DNA of 10,317 nucleotides from contig JAFXRX010000001.1 of NCBI GenBank assembly GCA_017526045.1, forward strand, positions 1 to 10,317, read 5' to 3'. This stretch comes from Opitutales bacterium. Its GTDB lineage: Bacteria; Verrucomicrobiota; Verrucomicrobiia; Opitutales; Intestinicryptomonadaceae. The notes below the pieces were generated by a model, which searched no databases, was not told where the DNA came from, and saw nothing but the letters and a program-made list of their open reading frames with translations. Positions 7,003-10,317 of this stretch are shown in pieces (the stretch's first letter is position 1; the number at the start of each line of letters is the position of its first letter). The position numbers and the translations under genes were made by a program.

Positions 7003-7629
7003 ATGATTATTTTTGCGGCGGGCGGAGAGTTGGAACCGGAAGAAGCGGCGGCGGTTTTTTTAACTATTATCGCGCTTTGGTCGGTTTTTTCATGGTTTTT
7101 TTGGGCAATCTTCAACTGCGCGGGGATTTTTTATTTTAATATCCGCAAAAGCGCAAAACTGTCCGGGGAGAAATTGGCGCCGGCAAAAGAGCGGGAGAAG
7201 GCGTTCAAAAAAGACGCGGGCTTTGCCGCTTTTCTTGCGCTGTACTTGACAGTTTTATCGTTGCTAATACCGCTTTCCCTCTCCCTTTGCATAAGCGATA
7301 TAGACGGGCTGCTCGGAATTGCGGTTATTGCGGCCACATGCTTTGCGCTTGCCGTTTTATTGTGGATGCTCTTAAAGGCCGCCGCGCTCTGCTGCATGCG
7401 CCCTTCCCAAAAATCAAAAGAGGCAGCGGTTTGCCTTGCGGAATTATCGGCGGCAAATCCGGAATTGTCGGAAAAACTAAAAATTGCCCAAGAGCAGCTG
7501 GCACACCGAAACGAGCTGGCGGAGATTTTCGAAAAGCGCATGAATTCTCCGCTTTTATTTTTTATGATAATTTTTGGCATATCGCTCATTGCCGCCGGCT
7601 TTGTTTTGACGCTCTTTCGCGTCTATTAA
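7003..7629 (+). CDS. Four-segment membrane protein of unknown function, second gene of operon
   Basis: The 208-residue product has hydrophobic segments at about 16-46, 74-96, 103-131 and 182-205. They are separated by a basic, lysine-rich loop (48-71) and a charged helical stretch (about 145-180, rich in Glu, Leu and Ala) that could form a coiled coil. It has no signal peptide distinct from the first membrane segment and no motif I recognise. It follows the preceding membrane-protein gene by 28 bp with a good Shine-Dalgarno, and a hairpin terminator comes soon after its stop, which supports a two-gene transcription unit. The shared architecture (four segments plus one soluble part) suggests the two proteins might form a complex; that is inference. 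Confidence 0.72.
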   Translation: MIIFAAGGELEPEEAAAVFLTIIALWSVFSWFFWAIFNCAGIFYFNIRKSAKLSGEKLAPAKEREKAFKKDAGFAAFLALYLTVLSLLIPLSLSLCISDIDGLLGIAVIAATCFALAVLLWMLLKAAALCCMRPSQKSKEAAVCLAELSAANPELSEKLKIAQEQLAHRNELAEIFEKRMNSPLLFFMIIFGISLIAAGFVLTLFRVY

Positions 7630-7647
7630 AGCAATCCGCCCCTGCGC

Positions 7648-7680
7648 AAAAATCCAAGCCGCAATGGTTTGGATTTTTTT
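7648..7680 (+). terminator. Intrinsic terminator after the membrane-protein operon
   Basis: AAAAATCCAA (7648-7657) pairs with TTGGATTTTT (7669-7678) around an 11-nt loop, and the stem runs into a T-run ending at 7681. It lies 18 bp after the stop at 7629. The stem is AT-rich but long, and further GC pairs (GCG/CGC) can close its base. Confidence 0.65.
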
Positions 7681-7713
7681 TGCGGATATTTGCGCCGAGC
7701 ATGGAGGAATGTC

Positions 7714-7741
7714 TTTACTTGCGCAAAAAAACGCGCAGAAT
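7714..7741 (+). promoter_or_regulatory. Weak candidate promoter for the EamA transporter
   Basis: TTTACT (7714-7719) matches the -35 box proposed for the GH31 gene. CAGAAT (7736-7741) is a 4/6 match to a -10 box at a 16-bp spacing. Transcription would start near 7748, only about 5 nt before the ATG at 7753. Confidence 0.3.
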
Positions 7742-7752
7742 GCCTTGTTTTT

Positions 7753-8652
7753 ATGTTCGCATTTTCGACATTCAAAATGCCCGAAGAGCTCCTGCCAATA
7801 ATTGCCGCGGCGATGTACTGCATAAGCGTGATGCTCGTAAAATCGTCCGCGAAAAGACGCGCGCTTTCGGGGGCGTCGATACTCGTAATGAACAATCTGC
7901 TTGCGGGCCTTGTTTTCGTGCCGCAAATTTTTTTGGCGGGGGATATGCCCGGGCTTGGAGCCGCTTGGCAGCCGATGCTTGCGGGCGCGTTTTGCGCGGC
8001 GGGCAACATCGCCACATTCATCTGCGCCGAGCGCGGGGAAGTCAGCCTCATGACGCCGATTATGGGCGTAAAAATCTTGATTGTGATTTTGCTTGCGCGC
8101 ATCCTCCTAAACGAAAGCCTGCCAAGCTCGACAACGCTCGCGGGCGCCGTCTGCTGCGCGGCGGTGTTGCTGATGGGCTGGCGGAAAAATTCGCTAAAAA
8201 GCGGAAGCGCGAAAGCCACAATAGCCCTCGCCCTCGCAGCCTGCTCGTTCTACGCGGCATGCGACGTGCTCCTTCAAAAATTTTCGCCGAATTTTGAAAA
8301 GGGGCAGCTGCTCGGGCTTATGTGCGCAGCCCTTCCGCTTTCGATAATTCCGCTTATGCCGCGGTTTTTCAGGGAAATTGCGCGCGCGCGAAGGAGCGAA
8401 TTGGCATTCGGCTTTCTTTCGGCGGCATTAATGACAGGCGAAATGTTCTTGATGGTGCTTGCGATAACCGGAAGCGTCGGGGCAAGTTTATGCAATATTT
8501 TGTACAATACGCGCGGGGTCATGGCGGTCGCGCTCGTCTATATCGGCGGCGCGAAATTTGAAAGCGTGCACGAGCTCGACAGGAGCGCGGCGGCGAGGCG
8601 GCTTGCGGGCTCGCTTATGATTTTGGCGGCGGTCTCGGCGGTTTTAATATAA
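7753..8652 (+). CDS. EamA/DMT-superfamily inner-membrane transporter
   Basis: The 299-residue hydrophobic protein shows about ten membrane segments arranged as two similar halves, the pattern of the drug/metabolite transporter superfamily. The first half contains the family-like run ATFICAERGEVSLMTPIMGVKILIVILLARILLNESLP, with the Glu near its end (LLNESLP) as in many EamA domains; the second half has a matching ITGSVGASLCNILYNTRGVMAVAL region. Such proteins export or exchange metabolites, amino acids or nucleotides; the substrate cannot be deduced. The start is uncertain: ATG 7753 fits a near-leaderless transcript, while ATG 7777 gives MPEELLP directly before the first segment. An in-frame ATG at 7669 lies inside the upstream terminator and is rejected. 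It stands alone between a terminator and the promoter of the next gene. Confidence 0.85.
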   Translation: MFAFSTFKMPEELLPIIAAAMYCISVMLVKSSAKRRALSGASILVMNNLLAGLVFVPQIFLAGDMPGLGAAWQPMLAGAFCAAGNIATFICAERGEVSLMTPIMGVKILIVILLARILLNESLPSSTTLAGAVCCAAVLLMGWRKNSLKSGSAKATIALALAACSFYAACDVLLQKFSPNFEKGQLLGLMCAALPLSIIPLMPRFFREIARARRSELAFGFLSAALMTGEMFLMVLAITGSVGASLCNILYNTRGVMAVALVYIGGAKFESVHELDRSAAARRLAGSLMILAAVSAVLI

Positions 8653-8659
8653 ATTTTAA

Positions 8660-8688
8660 TTGACTAAAAAAGAGGGCGAGGCTTTACT
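8660..8688 (+). promoter_or_regulatory. Candidate promoter for the small secreted protein
   Basis: TTGACT (8660-8665) and TTTACT (8683-8688) are 17 bp apart. Transcription would begin near 8695 with a leader of about 18 nt. The proposed -10 box is the left end of an 18-bp palindrome, so a factor bound there would block it. Confidence 0.4.
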
Positions 8689-8700
8689 TTTAAAAGTAAA
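8683..8700. repeat. Perfect 18-bp palindrome in the promoter of the secreted-protein gene
   Basis: TTTACTTTTAAAAGTAAA reads the same on both strands, with no spacer, and ends 12 bp before the ATG at 8713. Six T (8702-8707) follow, so a weak terminator for the EamA gene is an alternative, but the absence of G/C in the stem and the overlap with a -10-like box favour an operator. Confidence 0.6.
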
Positions 8701-8712
8701 CTTTTTTAACGC

Positions 8713-9195
8713 ATGAAAAACCTAATCAAAAAATCCCTAATAATTTGCGCCGCAGTTTTGTGCGCGAATTTCTCAATGGCATTGAACATTCCAAGCGGGC
8801 TTGCAAACGCCGCTGCCGCCGCGCAAAACGCAAACGCCTCGGAAAAGGCGTCCGTAATGAAGCTCATGCAGGATGTCCAAAACTCGTTCTCGGCAATGGA
8901 CAGAGATTCGACTGTCGCGGACTTGAAAAACGCAGTCGCTTCTCTTAAAAAAATCGATACATCCAAATGCCCCGCGGCGGTCAAGGAAAAGTTCAAGACA
9001 TTCTGCGGCGAATTGGAATCCTACGCAGAATCGGCGTCAAAACTTTTGGACGAATATAAAATAAAAGACACCGACGTTCTGGAAGACATCGTAAAATCCA
9101 ATCCGAATTTGGCGGAGAAATTCCAAAAATATTCGGACTCCGTTAAAAAAGCCGGAAAGGAATTTATGGCATCGGCAATGCCCTACCTGCAATAA
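8713..9195 (+). CDS. Small secreted helical protein of unknown function
   Basis: The 160-residue product starts with a Sec signal peptide (MKNLIKKSLIICAAVLCANFSMA, cleavage after about residue 23). The mature part is Ala/Lys/Glu/Ser-rich and predicted almost wholly helical: an alanine-rich region (30-47), then three or four amphipathic helices. Two cysteines (86 and 98) are close enough for a disulfide bridge in the periplasm. No membrane segment, catalytic motif or cell-wall anchor is seen, and I do not recognise the family. The ATG has no Shine-Dalgarno; the upstream frame is closed by the EamA gene, its stop and the promoter. It appears monocistronic, with a clear terminator 19 bp after its stop. 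Confidence 0.78.
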   Translation: MKNLIKKSLIICAAVLCANFSMALNIPSGLANAAAAAQNANASEKASVMKLMQDVQNSFSAMDRDSTVADLKNAVASLKKIDTSKCPAAVKEKFKTFCGELESYAESASKLLDEYKIKDTDVLEDIVKSNPNLAEKFQKYSDSVKKAGKEFMASAMPYLQ

Positions 9196-9213
9196 AGCCC
9201 TCCTAATCTTTAC

Positions 9214-9250
9214 AAAAAACGCCGCGCATTTTTTATGCCGGCGTTTTTTT
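9214..9250 (+). terminator. Intrinsic terminator after the small secreted-protein gene
   Basis: ACGCCG(C)GCAT (9219-9229) pairs with ATGCCGGCGT (9235-9244) with one bulged C. The stem is preceded by an A-run and followed by seven T (9244-9250), so it could also work from the opposite strand. Confidence 0.8.
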
Positions 9251-9307
9251 GCGGGCGTCTCCCGCGGCAAACGCGCAAATAAAGCCCAAATCGCGGCTAA
9301 AAAATAC

Positions 9308-9347
9308 AAAAAAAACGCGCGGCTAATTGCAAAAATTGGCGCCGCGC
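9308..9347 (-). terminator. Intrinsic terminator of tRNA-Leu
   Basis: On the minus strand GCGCGGC (plus 9341-9347) pairs with GCCGCGC (plus 9317-9323), and the A-run at 9308-9315 reads as eight T after the stem. It begins 15 bp after the end of the tRNA-Leu gene. Confidence 0.75.
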
Positions 9348-9361
9348 ATAAATCAAAAAAG

Positions 9362-9443
9362 TGCTCAGGACGGGACTTGAACCCGTAAGCCTTTCGGCAT
9401 ACGCCCCTCAAACGTACGTGTCTACCAATTTCACCACCTGAGC
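9362..9443 (-). tRNA. tRNA-Leu, anticodon GAG
   Basis: The 82-nt gene folds into a complete class II cloverleaf on the minus strand. The acceptor stem is GCTCAGG with CCTGAGC. The D-arm runs GTGAAATTGGTAGACAC. The anticodon stem TACGT/GCGTA encloses the loop TTGAGGG, giving anticodon GAG, which reads CUC and CUU. A variable arm TGCC-GAAA-GGC and the T-arm ACGGG-TTCAAGT-CCCGT follow. The discriminator is A, as expected for leucine tRNA. CCA is not encoded, so it must be added after transcription. Confidence 0.96.
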
Positions 9444-9461
9444 GTTTAAAGAAAGATTTTG

Positions 9462-9489
9462 AATTTACGAAAATCAAAATCAAATGCAA
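9462..9489 (-). promoter_or_regulatory. Candidate promoter of tRNA-Leu
   Basis: On the minus strand TTGCAT (plus 9484-9489) and TAAATT (plus 9462-9467) are 16 bp apart. Transcription would begin near 9455, about 12 nt before the mature 5' end at 9443. Confidence 0.4.
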
Positions 9490-9530
9490 GAATTTTTTTC
9501 AAAATTTTTTCTGACAAAAATTAAGCAAAA

Positions 9531-9583
9531 CGCGGAGCAATATGAGGAGCAAATTCCCTTAAAAACAGCGTCAATGCTCCGCG
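9531..9583. other. Long-loop hairpin in the gap upstream of tRNA-Leu
   Basis: CGCGGAGCA (9531-9539) pairs perfectly with TGCTCCGCG (9575-9583) around a 35-nt loop. No T-run follows on either strand, so it is not a typical terminator. The surrounding 9490-9655 sequence has no convincing gene. A structured RNA is possible but unsupported beyond the stem. Confidence 0.35.
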
Positions 9584-9655
9584 AGCCACTTCGGCGGCTT
9601 TACGCGGCGGAAGAATTTTTTAAATCCGCGGAATTCGCCATTCATAGCCTGCTCT

Positions 9656-9982
9656 GACCCCTTCGGGTAAAAAACGCAAGGCGTTTTTTATGCTCCCCAA
9701 AAGCTTTTGCTGCACAAAACTTTTGTGGTCGAACCCCTTCGGAATACAAAAAAACCGCGTTTTCAGGCGGCTTTTTTGTACCCGGCCGGGGATTGTACTC
9801 GCGGCTTGGTTGGCTAAAGCCAATCCGCGCCGTCTCGGCACTCGCTAACGCTCGGCTCTTTTTGCTGCGCAAAAAGCTACCGTCTCGGGCTGCGCTTCGC
9901 GCACCCTCGGCGTCGAACCCTTCGGGTTCTCATCCCTATCGGGGAATAAAAAAACCGCCTTAAAAATGAAGGCGGTTTTTTT
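9656..9982. repeat. Non-coding array of hairpins, three related units
   Basis: Three units share a layout: a GA(A)CCC(C)TTCGG motif (9656-9667, 9731-9742, 9915-9926), then an A-run, a stem and a T-run. Stem 1 is TAAAAAACGC/GCGTTTTTTA (9668-9677 with 9681-9690). Stem 2 has 14-bp arms with one mismatch (9745-9758 with 9767-9780). Stem 3 is the core of a longer inverted repeat (9932-9961 with 9969-9998). Between units 2 and 3 are a 10-bp palindrome CCCGGCCGGG (9781-9790), TTGGC/GCCAA around TAAA (9810-9823), CTTTTTGC/GCAAAAAG (9858-9865 with 9869-9876), TGCGC/GCGCA (9891-9903) and GAACCC/GGGTTC (9915-9929). CCGTCTCGG occurs twice (9830, 9880). The open frames here are read-through of these repeats. 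Confidence 0.7.
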
Positions 9983-10006
9983 ATTCCCCGATAGGGATTC
10001 GAACCC
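9924..10006. repeat. Long inverted repeat mirroring the 3' end of tRNA-Gln
   Basis: Arms 9932-9961 and 9969-9998 are perfect 30-bp inverse complements around a 7-nt loop. After two mismatches, six more pairs (9924-9929 with 10001-10006) extend the arms to 38 bp with 36 matches. The right arm covers the T-loop, T-stem and 3' acceptor strand of tRNA-Gln plus its terminator. The left arm is therefore a plus-strand copy of the last 23 or so tRNA bases, with T-loop TTCTCAT in place of TTCGAAT. Confidence 0.85.
9948..9975 (-). terminator. Intrinsic terminator of tRNA-Gln
   Basis: CCGCCTT (9955-9961) and AAGGCGG (9969-9975) form the stem, and the A-run 9948-9954 reads as seven T on the minus strand. 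It starts within 10 bp of the tRNA 3' end. A matching T-run at 9976-9982 makes it symmetric. Confidence 0.75.
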
Positions 10007-10054
10007 CAACCAAAGGAACCAAAATCCTTTGTGCTACCATTACACCATCAGGGA
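9984..10054 (-). tRNA. tRNA-Gln, anticodon TTG
   Basis: The 71-nt gene gives a complete cloverleaf on the minus strand. The acceptor stem is TCCCTGA with TCGGGGA, including one G-U pair. The D-arm runs GTGTAATGGTAGCAC. The anticodon stem AAGGA/TCCTT encloses the loop TTTTGGT, giving anticodon TTG for CAA and CAG glutamine codons. The variable loop is four bases, and the T-arm is TGGGG-TTCGAAT-CCCTA. The discriminator is A, and no CCA is encoded. Confidence 0.96.
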
Positions 10055-10073
10055 GTGATTTTTAAAGTATTTG

Positions 10074-10101
10074 AAAGTAGCATTTAAGCCGTTTGCGTCA
10101 A
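10074..10101 (-). promoter_or_regulatory. Candidate promoter of tRNA-Gln
   Basis: On the minus strand TTGACG (plus 10096-10101) lies 16 bp before TACTTT (plus 10074-10079). Transcription would begin near 10067, about 13 nt before the mature tRNA. The -35 box is good and the -10 box weak. Confidence 0.45.
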
Positions 10102-10151
10102 TTATTTTTTTCGGAATTTCCGCTTTTTTATTCAGCAAACAAGGCGCAAAT

Positions 10152-10317
10152 CTACTTTGTTATAAGAAGTGTCGAAGGCTTTGTCGCAGTAAAGACGACG
10201 CTCTCGGCAAATGGAACCACTATGTTTTCAGAGTGCCTTACCTCTTCGCCGTCGCTGTCGACAAGCCCGCCTTCGGCAACGCTAATTATGCGCATGGCCT
10301 CGCCGCCCTCAATCGCA
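10152..10317 (-). CDS. C-terminal fragment of a cupin-like protein, possibly type I mannose-6-phosphate isomerase
   Basis: The last 55 codons of a minus-strand gene are present; its start lies beyond the window. The translation runs from AIEGGEAMRIIS through GGLVDSDGEEVRHSENIVVPFAESVVF to TATKPSTLLITK and a TAG stop. The order of strands (an 'EGGEA' turn, a 'G-E-V' turn, 'ENIVVPFA', then a terminal 'STLLITK') resembles the C-terminal cupin strands of type I mannose-6-phosphate isomerases, which end with a 'GD..ilPA......g..tlivs' pattern. ManA interconverts mannose-6-phosphate and fructose-6-phosphate. The zinc-binding residues would lie outside the window, so another cupin protein cannot be excluded. 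No GC-rich terminator follows before tRNA-Gln; only a weak AAGCGGAAATTCCGAAA-type hairpin is present near 10115-10130. Confidence 0.45.
   Translation of the reverse strand, partial: AIEGGEAMRIISVAEGGLVDSDGEEVRHSENIVVPFAESVVFTATKPSTLLITK

Noticed and set aside
7287..8297. Plus-strand open frame of 336 codons overlapping the membrane protein, terminator and EamA gene
   Set aside because: It is out of frame with two well-supported membrane proteins, crosses a terminator, and its product is Arg/Ala/Cys-rich without domains.
9037..9489. Minus-strand open frame of 150 codons with a GGEIGRHVRLRGV... segment
   Set aside because: It runs through the tRNA-Leu gene and antisense to the secreted-protein gene; the apparent conserved segment is translated tRNA sequence.
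9620..9872. Two overlapping minus-strand open frames of 73 and 76 codons
   Set aside because: They are read-through of the hairpin array, with no start context and composition set by the repeats.
9924..9948. A second functional tRNA gene or a classical attachment-site duplication on the plus strand
   Set aside because: Only the 3' part is present, the T-loop is altered, and the copy is inverted; attachment sites of integrated elements are direct repeats, and no integrase is seen.
9656..9982. CRISPR array
   Set aside because: The repeated units differ in length and sequence, spacing is irregular, there are only three of them, and no cas gene is present.
10055..10151. Small gene between tRNA-Gln and the partial gene at the right edge
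   Set aside because: The segment is AT-rich, has no frame of useful length, and is accounted for by the tRNA promoter and the 3' trailer of the right-edge gene.

Overview
The window looks like an ordinary chromosomal stretch from a Gram-negative bacterium. The signs are an outer-membrane beta-barrel gene with a C-terminal aromatic residue, Sec signal peptides and a lipoprotein-type signal. Most translation starts lack a Shine-Dalgarno sequence, and GC-rich coding DNA alternates with long A/T homopolymer runs. With a bacterial GH31 enzyme of the MYORG-like type and a 'SAYIFRG' barrel protein, this style would fit Verrucomicrobiota or a neighbouring phylum; that placement is an inference from style, not from a marker gene.

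Layout, left to right. (1) The 3' end of prfA and all of prmC form a tight plus-strand pair: release factor 1 and the methyltransferase that modifies it. (2) A secreted GH31 glycosidase (1181-2764) and a large predicted lipoprotein of unknown function (2866-4500) follow. Each has its own promoter-like site of almost the same form (TTTACW, 17 bp, TATCYT), and the GH31 start lies where transcription should begin. (3) A bidirectional terminator separates these from a convergent minus-strand outer-membrane beta-barrel protein (4578-5354). (4) Divergent from it, on the plus strand, are a small CX5R tyrosine-phosphatase-like protein (5607-6089), a two-gene membrane-protein operon of unknown function (6153-7629), an EamA/DMT-family transporter (7753-8652) and a small secreted helical protein (8713-9195). 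(5) From about 9200 the window is mainly RNA genes and non-coding structure, all read on the minus strand: tRNA-Leu(GAG), a hairpin-dense stretch of about 500 bp, and tRNA-Gln(TTG), each tRNA with a candidate promoter and terminator. (6) The window ends in the C-terminal 55 codons of a minus-strand gene, possibly a type I mannose-6-phosphate isomerase.

Functional links are limited. prfA and prmC act together in translation termination. The GH31 enzyme, lipoprotein, barrel protein and small secreted protein are envelope or periplasmic proteins, but no polysaccharide-utilisation locus (no SusC/SusD pair, no sugar regulator) is visible. I see no transposase, integrase, CRISPR array, defence system or phage gene.

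The most unusual part is the non-coding region 9656-10006. Three A-tract/stem/T-tract hairpins are each preceded by a GA(A)CCC(C)TTCGG motif. The last expands into a 38-bp-arm inverted repeat (36/38 matches) whose right arm is the 3' end of the tRNA-Gln gene, so a mirrored partial copy of the tRNA T-arm and acceptor lies just beyond its terminator.
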